Positions 27,201 to 38,278 of a stretch of 64,000 nt of DNA are shown here, piece by piece (positions within the stretch are counted from its first letter, which is position 1; each line of letters begins with the position of its first letter). A model generated the notes under the pieces. That model did no database searches. It had not been told where the DNA came from and saw nothing but the letters and a program-made list of their open reading frames with translations. The DNA is from Sympetrum striolatum (Eukaryota; Arthropoda; Insecta; Odonata; Libellulidae): positions 103,979,657 to 104,043,656 of the forward strand of contig OX388343.1 of NCBI GenBank assembly GCA_947579665.1. The letters run 5' to 3'. The translations under genes were made by a program, and so were the position numbers.

Positions 27201-29335
27201 ACTGGAAATTTGTATAAAATGCATGGGAATACCTAATATTCTCGTTTCACTTCCTTTCCAGCTTTCGGATTCTTTGTAAACTCATCGTCTGTGTATTTTT
27301 CGATTCATCCTTTCAAACCACAAGGTCCTTTCTCACTCGTCTTGCTCTGATTTTACCACCAGAATCTTCCTCCCCATCTCCCTTTCAATGAACATGCATT
27401 CCGTCTGATCACCCCTTTCTTTCCCTCGCTAAGAATAAGGGTAAATATTAGTCTCAATCTTCCGTCAAAGCAGTACTCAGTTAGTTCTTTTGATCCTCAA
27501 AAACCCTCTCATTCTATTTTTCCATCACTAAACTTGGAGCTTTTCATTTCACTATTTGCACATTCATTTGCACCAGTAAACAGCTGTTAATATTTAAAGT
27601 TCCCTCTGACCATTCAAGAAAATACGATTATGGCGTACTTTAATACATGATATGTCGTGAGTTGTGAGTCTGAAACAAGACAAACTTTATCGGTAAAGTA
27701 ACGATTGAGTCTCGCTAACATTTTCATGTAAATTTGGCTATAGAAACTAATTTTGTTGGATAAAATGTTTCAATCGTTTAGTTTACTCGAATTAATGTTC
27801 CTTTTCAAGAGTATGAGCTTAATATTTTAGATTTTTTCGCATTTTCTCTGTGCCATCACGGACAAAATCTTCCATCTATGTGCGTCTCTTCCTCGGATAT
27901 CATTAATTCCACCAAATTGATTTCTTTTTCAAACATATCCAGTGCTTCATGTATATATAATTTCGATGTACACATGATATTCCTGAGTCATATATAATTG
28001 TATAATAAGTCATTACATAAAAAATGTTCATAATTGAGAATCAAAGTGCCGCTACTGTTGTATTTATGCTGCTAAAATACTTTACCGTTCTAAAGTGGAA
28101 GGGACCGCCTGATTTGGTAGCAAATATAATTGTCCAAACCCCCTCCTTGAGTTTTATCAATATGGCTTAGCTAAGTGAAAAAGTTAATTGGCAGGATAAT
28201 TTATTTTAGTACTTGCGTTTCAAAGATGTGAAGTACGTTTTACTGAAAGATTTACTGGATCAAGATATACGTATATGAGGAAACTTTGAATCCGTATTTA
28301 TCAGTAAGATACGTATTTTCCAGTTTTTCACTCAATTTTATATCTTTAAATTTTGATCTCATTCCAAATTGAACCGATTCCTTGTGGATTTACTCTGTCA
28401 ATTATTCCTCCACTGTTTGACCTTTCTAACGTTTGGAAGACTTCCGCCACTGAGAACAGAACTTGCCCTGCGCCATTCAGCTGATGTTGCTCGTACGTGT
28501 CGTATTTGACTAGCTCGTTTATACTGTTGTCCAAATCTCCTTTAGCCTCCATTTTGGTCTTTTTTACAGCAACAATTTGCTGTCATAAGGTAGTACCAGC
28601 TTTCCGTCTGCAGTCCTCGCTTTTCTTACAGTATCTTTTGTTATTACACTTCTTTCATGGGCTTATATCGCTGTTCTTTGCCATTTTTTCCATGGTTTTC
28701 ATTCGTTCCTCTACGTTGTCTTCATCTCATAGACACCACTGTCTCCCTCTTCCTTTATCTTGTTGAGCTATTCATTCGACGCACTTCCCTAAATATGGTC
28801 AAGGAGAGCCTCGGTGCAACAATTTTTCCTTTTTGGGATTCACAGTATTTCGAGCAAACTTTTGAGTTTGAGCATCCCGGAGGAGCGTTACGTCACGTTC
28901 TTATTTTTTTATTTTCGAATATTCTCTCTCGAAGCTGATCGATCGAATTTGAGCGAACAAATCCAGACAAGTACACAAAAATGGAAAATTTATATTAAAC
29001 CATTTCCATTCCGTCACAAAATGTATAAAATCAATTCTCTAAAATTGCAAACTTCCTGCTCTTAACACTGATATATATATTCATTTATTCCAGTGCTTTA
29101 ACCTTAAAGCTTATTTTTAGTCTCAATTACATTCATGACATGCTGGATTGAAAAATTTAGATTCATCTGTATCGACCTATTCGATCTTTCATTTAATTTC
29201 ATATTGGTGAGGAGGAGCGGAAAGTGCATCCGAACAGTGACATCAGCAGAATGTTATCAATCGTACGCCTCCATCTCTTAATGCAATCATTTTCAGCTAC
29301 CAATGGAACAATTATTTTTACATTCAATCCAAATT
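24256..29335. other. Intergenic stretch, no gene recognised
   Basis: AT-rich background. A less AT-rich patch at about 24780-25380 has open frames on both strands (115 codons on + at 25025-25372, 101 on - at 24982-25287), but these show no known domain and overlap each other. It could be regulatory DNA. Confidence 0.35.
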
Positions 29336-29370
29336 CTTTGCAAAATAATCAATCGGATTATTTTGCAAAG
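29336..29370. repeat. Perfect 15-bp inverted repeat (hairpin)
   Basis: Arms CTTTGCAAAATAATC and GATTATTTTGCAAAG pair perfectly across a 5-nt loop (AATCG). No gene is adjacent. It is too short for a typical microRNA precursor and may be a footprint of an inverted-repeat element. Confidence 0.6.
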
Positions 29371-30990
29371 TTAGTTAACCATTAGTTAAACCATTTATTG
29401 GTTTCCTTCTCACAAAAAAGTTTTCCTACACAGCCTCTGAAATATTTATTATGAAGAAAGCTGAACATTTTACTCAAAACTGATAATTTATCTCGATGAA
29501 TACATAATATTGCAATGCGATGACGATAAAAGTACGAAGCTGAGATTCTAGATAGCACAAATTCTATTGCAATTCATTAATTATGCAAATGCGTATTAAG
29601 GAGATAAGAACAAACAGAATTTGTTACAGGGGACCAAAGGTCTGAAAATGTACACTTTGTACATACATTCATTGCAAATCACTGGATTCGGTAGACTTAA
29701 TTAGAATGTCAAATTTTTAACATATCTGACTGAATAATGATGTTTTTATAATAATTTATTCCTTTTGATGTTATAGTTAAACAATCTCATTTGTGTAGCT
29801 ATCAATGAAAAGTAGGAATTAGAATTTATTAGCGAGTCCAATATAATAGACTGATTTGGAATGAGTGACCGTATCTCATCGAGCATCGGGACCTCAGTTA
29901 AATCCTCTGTTTAACTGCCCTCGTAATCCCTTCCTCTCACCGAAGCCAATCAATTTCCTCAACAACCATATGCTCATACCCTATCTAGTATTCCAATCCA
30001 TGTCTTTAGTTGCCATCTCATGCGTGCTTTCTGCTCCCTGAAATTACTTGATTTCTTTTCTTTTTCCGTAAATGTATTTCTCCCTCCTCGTGATACGTCT
30101 CCGCCGATTTTCCATCAAATTGCTTTCCCTTGTTTTTCCGGAATGACTTACTACCATTCTCCGGACATGCGAGATCGGTTGACTCCACCACCAATTGCAG
30201 ACAACATCGCGAACGGATTAACGGTCACCAATGTTCCCTCTAGAAAAGAGATTGCTTATGGTCCGAGTCCCCATCGTCTTCAGATGAATGTAAACACTTA
30301 TGCGCCGTCCCCGTTTCCTTTATGACGGTCTTCAACCTCCTCCTCCCCTCTCCCATCTCCATATTTTTTGTTTTTTATACCTCCCGCGACGAAGGAAAAA
30401 GCTTCTTTCTCTCTCAGGAGATCATTTGAAAAAAACGCCAAGGATTCGGGAAGTTCCCCTTTTCATTTCCCGCGTCTCGCCGACAGATGGCAGCACTGGA
30501 CGCATGCACAAGCTCACTTCAAACGAAGAGAAACAGAAAGTCGCGAATGTTATCAAGGAAGGGAAGGGAAAGAAAGTTGAGGGAGAAAGAGATAGAAACA
30601 ATGAAATACTCATCCCGCAAAAGCGGAGAGGAGATCGGTCAGGGGATTTTGGTCGCGAGGAATGGAATTGGGAGACGTAGGCGAAGAACAGAAGGAACAT
30701 CGAGACTTCTTGGTGACGTCCCCTTCTCCGCGTGCATCACCCATTCGTGAAATTTTTCGGCATCTGCACAAAGTGACAAAAGAAGGCGCTAGGAGCGTCC
30801 CTCGATGGAAGGGAAAGAAAGACCTACCAGACGCCTTACCCCTCCCTCTTTTTTTTGAAGAATCCTTCTTCCCCCGTTTTTATCATCCTCCACCCCCTCT
30901 CTTTTTCTTACCCTTCTCCCGAACAATCTCCCGCCCGCGGTCGCCATATTTTAAGCTGATGATGGACGTTACGCGCCGAGGGAGGCATTT
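29371..30990. other. Intergenic stretch becoming purine/pyrimidine- and CpG-rich
   Basis: From about 30300 the sequence is richer in GC, with long AAGG-type purine tracts (for example 30540-30620 and 31005-31060) and TTCC-type pyrimidine tracts. Overlapping ORFs up to 149 codons lie in three frames with low-complexity Arg/Lys/Pro/Phe content and no recognised domain; I do not call them genes. Confidence 0.35.
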
Positions 30991-31440
30991 GTTTTCCCGC
31001 GCGGGGAGGATGGGAAGGAAGGAAAGGGGATGGGGAGGGAAGAATGAAAAAAGAGGCAGGGGCGTTGGCGAATTCGCAAACCGAATTGCGGGAGCTTCAC
31101 AAAGGATCTAATCGGATGTAAATGCAGAATACGGAGGCGCCGAGCTGCGCATGCGCAGAGGGGTCTTTTATATACCCGAGCGCCGCCACCCCCATGCCGT
31201 AATGGAGTTGACGTTCTGCCTCTTCTTCCTCCCAGTTTTTTTTATATCCTATTCTCTTATTTTTCTCCTTCCATCTTCTAGAGCGAAAGAGGGAAGACCG
31301 CGGAAGAGTCCGCGAAGGCCGCAGACCTCGGATTCCGCGCGTCCACCTCCGGAAGATTGGAACGATGGTCAGGAATACAGGAAATCGAATTAGGCGCGTC
31401 CCTAAGAAAGAGTAAGGGAAACGTCCCGATTATATTCTTC
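30991..31440 (+). promoter_or_regulatory. Candidate CpG-rich TATA promoter
   Basis: A GC-rich block contains the perfect palindrome CTGCGCATGCGCAG (31145-31158), which matches the binding-site form of NRF-1/Ewg-type factors (TGCGCATGCGCA). Ten bases downstream is TTATATA (31168-31174), a good TATA box. A start site would be expected near 31198-31205. An ORF of 64 codons begins at ATG 31202, with a hydrophobic N-terminal segment (about residues 4-26) followed by an Arg/Pro-rich tail and a stop at 31391-31393. Its ATG would sit almost at the predicted start site, so coding use is doubtful. No downstream exon is recognised. Confidence 0.4.
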
Positions 31441-34263
31441 CCTATCGGATGGTGAGGAGATTATGTAAGTGGTTTTGGAGGTATGAAAGCATTAAGGATG
31501 TGAAAGCTTTCATACTGGCTGAATTGATTGACATACGAAATTATATTTTCGAAAGAATACTAAAGCATGTCTAACCTAACCCGTGATCGATTTAAAAATT
31601 GGATAAGTTATCATTTAGAAGAGAAACAATCCTCGGTGAATATCAGATTACGGTTAATTGTTACATTTTCGTGTTGGTCTCCAGTATAATTCTTATTAAC
31701 ATTTGCCAAAGTTACTATCTTGCAATTGATCTTCTTTCGCAAGTTATTCTGTTATATTCTGCATAATTTTGATCCAAAATTTAAAAATTGATTATCCCTC
31801 AACGGACTGTTTACAGATGTACGCCAGTTACCAAAATAAAATAGTTGACCCAATATTTACTGTTAACTGTTTTGTATTTTTCAGTTTTTTTCTTGTCCAA
31901 ACCGACGTTTTACTATTATATCTCTTTTCAATTTCAATTATATATGGTAGTACCTACATAATGTTGAGAATTATATTTTATGCATAATGTTGAAAAAAAT
32001 ATTGTTAACTGTTAACACAATTTATATCAGATGAAGGAATAATCAAATGAATCAGTATTTTACATGTTAACAGAAAAGTTTCTTATTGAAGAGAAAGCGA
32101 AAAATAAGGTCTATAAAGTCTTTATTAAGGCGAGATTGAGACGGAAAAGTCTCTTCTTCCACGGAACCTTTTGTCAATGATATTATTATATACATAAAAG
32201 TTTTGTGTCGGTGATAGAAATGTAGAGGAAAACTCCAGAGTAGATGTAAAAAGATCCACTGCAGGAAAATAACCGCAAAAAAGGAGGATGTGAAAAACCT
32301 GCGCAAATCTACTGATAGTACAAGCTAAAAGATATAAAAGATAACTGTGTATGACTTGGAAATTACAAAAATCTAGAAATATATCAACCTATCGTAGCTT
32401 TAGAAAATCATGTAGTTTCCTGAACCTGGATCGGTCCTTGATAATGAAAGTAATTTGAAACACTCTGATTTTGTTTATCCCGACATATCATAGTGACTTT
32501 TTTCAAGTTATATTTTCCTTTGTGAGAAAATAATATGCCTTGTAAACCCTGTCTCGCGAAATCAAATTACATAGAGAACCTGTATAAAATGAATGGTTTC
32601 AGGCGTTTTCTGGTGGTTCATGGTATCAAAGAAATTAAGTCTCTTTGTAACTTATACCTGTAAAGTTTTAATAAGCGCTACCCGGGTTTCGTTGCGATGC
32701 AAGATCATCAGGTGTCGGTAATTAAAAGCATATATCTGGAAGTTACAAAGTGAAGTTCATTTCTATGGTACGAATTCTGTTGAGTTGCACATTTTAACTA
32801 TTAAATATTGTGTTCTGTGCTAAATAGTGAATTATATCGAAGGGAATATCATATTTAATCAAACAATTCCTATCTTTCGCGATTAAAATTATTACAAATA
32901 TATTTGCAGAGCTTTTGAATTCTTACATTTGAAGTACACTTAATAGAACCAGAGGAAGGAATCGCCTCATGCATAGCGCTATTTCTTAATAATGGGTCTT
33001 TTTTCCATGATATTTTTATAAAAAGAATGCTAAATAAGTATCGCTGATTGTTAGGGCTGTTTATACTCTCAAGAGTTCATATCTTTTAATATTTTACTTT
33101 TAAGCATTTATTACATCTGAGTGCAATTATCATATCTGAGTTCCTGCTGCTGATATTCAATATTTTAGTAAGAGCGGAAAGTGTGTTTTCTTTAAATTGA
33201 AAAATAAATCTTTAATCTGATAAATCTAAGAAATGTTTACTATGTATAAGAGATAAGAGCGTGATTTGCCAACTGCATTAGTCAATAAAATTAATTATAG
33301 AAGGCGAGAATTAATTCAATAGTTTTTGCATGATCTCACTCATTTATGTTATATGTATGGTGAGATATTAATAGAATGTCTGTGTAATTCAATCTATCTT
33401 CAGTTAATGAAGAAAACGAATATCTCTTCCAAGTCTAATTCCTCAGATTCTACTTAAAGAACAATTTAGCTACTTCTCCTTACGATCTTAGGTAGTAAAT
33501 TGTTTTTTTCCTTTTACCATAAGCATTAAATACTCTATACTCGTAATACAATATGATGTGGCTAACATTTAACTTTATAAAAACAATTTTCGCAACATTT
33601 ATAATTCTAAGTGAGGATATTTTAAAGTAATGCCAACTATTTATGAAATATTAAGCTAAATTACCGCATTACGGCCAAAAGTACCCACAATCTTTTAATT
33701 TCAGGCTTTAGGAAAATATAAGTCTTGTAAATGCTTTTAAGAGGCTGACAATAGCGATTTATTTGTGCATTTGAATTGGAGTTGGCCCACGAAGCTTAAG
33801 ATCGTTTTGCTGAATTATCAAGTTCGATAAATTTAAGAGCATCCGAAAATGCATATCTTAGGGTAAATAAAAAGCATCCGTTATCATATCTTATAACGCC
33901 TTCATGTGCAATTTTTAATTTCTCTCCGACAATCCAAGACACATGTAAATACTCATGTACAGTTAGTGGAAATGAATTGTGATTTTATGATAAAAGATGT
34001 GGAAGAAATTCATCGAAGATATATGCACTCCTACAGCAATAGTTTATTGGCCTCGCTACTACAGATCTTCACAGTCAGTTCGATGATGATACAGATGTTA
34101 CTTATTTACTCATTAAGATTGACACTTGGTAATGAAGATCGTTCGTAGATATCGGGGAAGATAATTGCAGAATAGAAGATTTTAATTCAGTTTTACATAT
34201 ACGGTGTAAGTAAACTATGAATAAAATTCACAGTCTCTGGCGATGTCTTGTGGAAATACGTCA
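31441..34263. other. Intergenic stretch, no gene recognised
   Basis: AT-rich. A segment at 32660-32720 with GCGCTACCCGGGTTTCGTTGC resembles a dispersed-repeat block, but no second copy is in the window. Otherwise nothing is assignable. Confidence 0.35.
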
Positions 34264-34343
34264 TGATGAAGAAGAGCAATCTGTACTTTTTCCACAGTAA
34301 GTAAATACTGTATAAAAAGTACAAATTGTTCTTCTTCATCATA
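34264..34343. ncRNA. Candidate 80-nt hairpin (miRNA-precursor-like or short TIR relic)
   Basis: The 5' arm (34264-34300, starting ATGATGAAGAAGAGCAATCT) pairs with the 3' arm (ending ATTGTTCTTCTTCATCAT) over about 36-37 positions with only a few mismatches, across a loop of about 7 nt. Arm length and loop size fit a microRNA precursor. The near-perfect pairing also fits a very short inverted-repeat transposon. No transcription evidence is available from sequence. Confidence 0.35.
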
Positions 34344-34729
34344 AGGTATGACTAGCCAAACAGAATATTAGTTTAGTCGTGTTAACTTCCTCGTATTGTT
34401 CAACTATATTTTTCTACAGTGAATACATTGTACAGAATTCTTAATTGTACAGAATACAGAATTCTGTGTGTAAGTACAGTCTTCACAGAAGAACACTAGT
34501 TTTGCATCTCTCCATTTACATTCTTATCAATGAAAAACGTTTTTGGTTTTAAAATGGATTACCGAGTGAAATGGAGAGATTAGTTTCCAGTTTTCGACGT
34601 TTTAGTTGGCTACATCAGTAACTAAATTTAAATATGTCACACTGTAAGGATATGTTAAATTTTCAACCATTCGGTGTTCTAAATCATATATAAAAATGAT
34701 TACTACTTGTTTACATTAACATTTTGTAA

Positions 34730-34761
34730 ATTCCCTGATCGGAAAAAACCGATCAGGGAAT
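34730..34761. repeat. Perfect 13-bp stem, A6 loop inverted repeat
   Basis: ATTCCCTGATCGG and CCGATCAGGGAAT pair perfectly around AAAAAA. On the minus strand the loop would be U6. It stands alone between AT-rich sequences; function unknown. Confidence 0.6.
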
Positions 34762-34917
34762 GGTTGTGTTCGTTGTTGCTGTTGCCTCGTCTCCTGACAA
34801 GTTCATGAGAGCTTAGGAAGTCTTCACCGGTGAAGGGCAACAGAAGCTAAGCTTGAAAAAATAAAATTTTTTCAACTTTTTCATAAATTCACCGCCAAAT
34901 TCCGTTCTTCGAAGTAA

Positions 34918-36166
34918 AATAGGTAGATTAAGGCTGCCATATATGAGATACCATTTTGTGTTTTGGGTGTTTCTCAAAAAATATGAGAGCTAAGATGGTA
35001 ATATGACCTGATAATAAATAAGATTTAATGCATAATTCAACTCTGTAAATAGTTAAGCAAAAGTGTTTCTCGATTCCTTAATATAAATGATATAACAAGA
35101 TAACATTTTTTCTATCCACGCATGAGGTTATCCTAATTTTAGATACCTGGGGTTCCTAAATTGAGATATGTCTCATTTTAGGGACCTCCACGTTTGAATT
35201 GATTTCATTAAGAAATACAATTAATGAAAATACTTTTATATATTTATATCAACGCTAGAGTAACAATCAGTCTTAACTATTTGTAAGAATAACAATTGAC
35301 CAGATTTTTTGTATGAATAGACGATCGTAACCATTTTTTACCAGCAGAAGCCTTTGGTAAACTGAACGGGTGTTTAATATTGTTTTTAATAGCCAACTGA
35401 AATGCCATGTATTTTATATCTTTTAAACGTATGCCATAAAACCGTTTGTCCATTTCTATACAGTAGTTATTTAGTTCAATTTCTCGGGCCTCAATTTCTC
35501 GGGCCAATTTCAAAGGTCTCGGACAATGCGGGGCGTCTGCCTAAACGCTTATAAACTAATGTGATAGGTTCACCTTCTTTTTTGACGTAATATTCCAGGG
35601 TCCCTTTTGGAACGCAATATTCATTCGACGCTTTAAAATATCCCATTTTATACTCCTAACAGCATTTACGGCACGTATCATCGCGGCATGACTCCAGGTT
35701 CTCCTTTTAATTGGTGGCATCTACAGTAAGCATAACGGTGACGGGTAAAATATTATAAATACGTGGGGTGCCTAATATGAGATATCTCATTTTAAGAGCC
35801 TACTGGTGTCTAATATTACGAACTCACTACAAACCCAACGTAATTACGTAACATTTTTTATATCAAATAAACAAAATAAAACGAATTAGAATATTAAAAT
35901 TCACTATTTAACAGATATAGTAAATAAAATTTCAATAAGATTGTACTTATTTGTAATGATTTGACATATCTTGCAACTGATGACTGAATAATTTCTTAAA
36001 CGCTCCTGCCAAAAGTTGGGGTGGTAGCGTGTGTTATCACCGGCTTGCTGGGGGGAATGAGTTACCAAACGAACTTAGCACCACTCGCGAAAAGTAAACG
36101 AACTTTCAAATAACCCACTATCTCATTTTAGGAACCTATCATATATTAGGCAACCTTACCCCATCG
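34918..36166 (-). mobile_element. Degenerate pogo-like DNA transposon with palindromic subterminal repeats
   Basis: A transposase N-terminal remnant (35278-35720) lies inside a region with repeated GAGATATSTCATTTTA-like blocks at about 35161-35180, 35776-35800 and 36118-36135, in contexts such as GGGGTTCCTAA and GGGGTGCCTAA. Possible ends are AGGTAGATTAAGGCTGCC at the left and, inverted, GGGGTAAGGTTGCCTAAT at the right. The boundaries are approximate and no clear target duplication was found. The catalytic DDE part of the transposase is absent. Confidence 0.5.
35278..35720 (-). pseudogene. pogo/Tigger-like transposase, N-terminal DNA-binding remnant
   Basis: Read on the minus strand from ATG 35720, successive frames give MPPIKRRTWS, then a psq-type helix-turn-helix (GYFKASNEYCVPKGTLEYYV), then KRLGRRPALSE, then a Tc5/CENP-B-type HTH ending in YCIEMDKRFYGIRLKDIKYM, AFQLAIKNNIKHPF and AGKKWLRS. 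This order (psq HTH, RxGRxP linker, CENP-B HTH) is that of pogo-family transposases and jerky-like genes derived from them. Frameshifts and the missing DDE domain show it is dead. Only the last 78 codons remain in one open frame. Confidence 0.75.
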
Positions 36167-37769
36167 TTCACTCACATTTTATGTTTATTATTAACACAAA
36201 GGGTGGTTTTGCTTAGAAAAACTAAATTGAAAACATTGCTCAACTTTGGAGTGAGGCCAGTAGCCAAACCATCTAATGATATATACCAAACCCTCAAGTT
36301 TTAATATCGCTCACTGAAGCTTAACCTTCTGTTCTAGATGGTAATTCTGCATTAATATTTTCTAAAACTAACACAGCATATAGCCGCATGCTTCTGATCC
36401 ATTGATTTTTTTTATTTCTCAGTTTCCTGACGTTAAGAAGTATATGAACTGCTTATTAAACTGGCATGAAGTTTATCTAAGATTTGAGTTGCGTAGTGAT
36501 AACGTGGAAGCCATTCTGAAATGCCCATAAAGTCATCAAACTCGTTGCGGGTTCATCAGAATATGAGGTATTTTGCTTCAGTTACGTTCACAGTTAGCAA
36601 TTAAAATAAAACTTACCAACAGACAAGGGAAAATAAGTAAATTACATGAAGAATGGATTTCATTTACCTATAATAGGTATTTTTTATTTCCTCGTATACC
36701 TCAAATCTTGTCCCATGAAGTCATTAATTTACCTCACGTCTATATTTGGTACAGTCAACGAAGAAAAGTTCATGATGTTGATCGCTAAATAGCGCTTCAA
36801 ATTCTAAACGGTTTCCCTTCTGGAATTGCATTAAGGAAGAAAAGAACATTCAGTATTTTGAAATTATAATCATATGTGTTTCTTAAAATATATTTGATAA
36901 TGGGTGTGTAACCGTTATACTTAGTAATCGTAATTAATACAAAAGTCCTGCTTTGAAAATGCTTCCACATAAAACGCGAAATACCGTGAAGAACGTGATT
37001 TAACTAAGCAGTTGTCCCTATATTTGGCGACGTGAATGCAATAAACTTTTCCTGTCTTATGCTTTGGATGCTTGACACCTCACGTTCACTTCTGCTTCCT
37101 CTCAGAACCCGAAAGCCATGCGAGAAAATCAAGGTGCAAGCTCGAAAGCGTTTTACGATAACCATAAGGCGAACAATTTTCAAATAAGTCAGCAATATTT
37201 AACCAGAATCGTCAATAATAATAATAATGCTGAATAGAGATGAAAGCCATGATTTACTTTATTTCTGTTTCTATTTTCAACTATATTTAAGTGCTTACCT
37301 TAACATATAGCAATGTTTATTGGTGGAACTTATTCTCGATGAATAGTAAAGAATAGAATATAAAGGAAAATTATTGATAAATTAGGATTCATAATTAATT
37401 CTCCTCAATATATATAGCTAACCACCGATTTTGATATAAAATGACAATCTAAGGGGCTGGGAAACCAAACATGCTCGAATATATTACGGGATAGGGGGAG
37501 GAAAAAGGGAGAGGAAAATTAATGGAAGAAAAGAAGGGTTGGATTGTAGGGGCGATGTTTGCATTATTAATAATATAAATAATATATATTGATGATATAA
37601 ATATACATTCCTCTTCAAACGCCTAGCCAACATTTAAATAAAATCCGGTAAAATTTTTACCAGCAGTCAAAACTCATTTATTTCCAATTTAATTTTGTAT
37701 AAGTTACAAAGCCTGCAAGGTACAAAAACGAACTTTACGTACATTCCTTATAGAAACGTATAATGGATT
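36167..37769. other. Intergenic stretch, no gene recognised
   Basis: AT-rich sequence with short AAT/TA runs (for example 37207-37220 and 37562-37600) and no recognisable coding or RNA feature. Confidence 0.35.
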
Positions 37770-37925
37770 CCTGGGTTCGAACCCGAGCCTTCATAGAGAT
37801 GAGAATAGTTTTCGTGTAGCTTTCAGCTTATTAGAAATGCAATCCATTTTGTCTCATAGCTCTACGACAAATAGTTTTTGAGATAGAGAGGGGACGGACG
37901 GACGGATTTTGCATTTTATATATAT
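37770..37925 (+). repeat. Repeat-like segment with GGAC tandem repeat
   Basis: Includes a GGGTTCGAACCCG palindromic box-B-like stretch (37772-37784) and, later, GACAAATAGTTTTTGAGATA followed by (GGAC)n at about 37893-37906 and a TATATA tail. The mixture of tRNA-like promoter word, simple repeat and AT tail suggests a retroposed repeat end. Only one copy is in the window. Confidence 0.35.
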
Positions 37926-38086
37926 AATTAACTAGTGAAACTCGTTGCAAATAGATTTGCAACAGTAAAATAATGTAAATTAATTCGTTTGTACATTATA
38001 TGATAATTGTGTTTATATGGCTTAAATCAGAATCTATATAAAAGAACACTATATTATGACTTATGAGAAATGTTTAATGGAATGTT

Positions 38087-38278
38087 TCAATGAACAACAA
38101 ACATTAAATTTAGCATTCGTTCTTCTGTTGCGTGTTTCGTGTCAATCACGTACAATTGTACAAAACTTCCTGTAGTTCCTTCCCCAGGATGTGTATGTGA
38201 TGTTCTATGACATATCTGGCTATGAAGACGAAAACAATAAGGACCACTTTCCAGTGGAGTAGTTATCTGTGCTTCCAT
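38087..38278 (-). pseudogene. Helitron-like protein fragment
   Basis: A 63-codon minus-strand frame contains GPYCFRLHSQICHRTSHTHP followed by GEGTTGSFVQLYVIDTKHA and EERM. This is the pattern of the Helitron N-terminal (Helitron-like-N) region: a YCFRIHGQIYHR-type segment, then a QLYxxDT segment. Upstream and downstream parts (zinc finger, Rep and helicase domains) are not recognisable here, so it is an isolated scrap. A second minus-strand frame at 38482-38667, on the expected upstream side, is Lys/Arg-rich and could belong to the same insertion, but I cannot support that. Confidence 0.7.

Noticed and set aside
28346..28552. Minus-strand 68-codon ORF as a retroelement piece
   Set aside because: Composition is protein-like, but I could not match it to any family motif.
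30300..31111. Several ORFs of 87-149 codons
   Set aside because: Low-complexity purine or pyrimidine tracts give long open frames in all registers; no domain seen.
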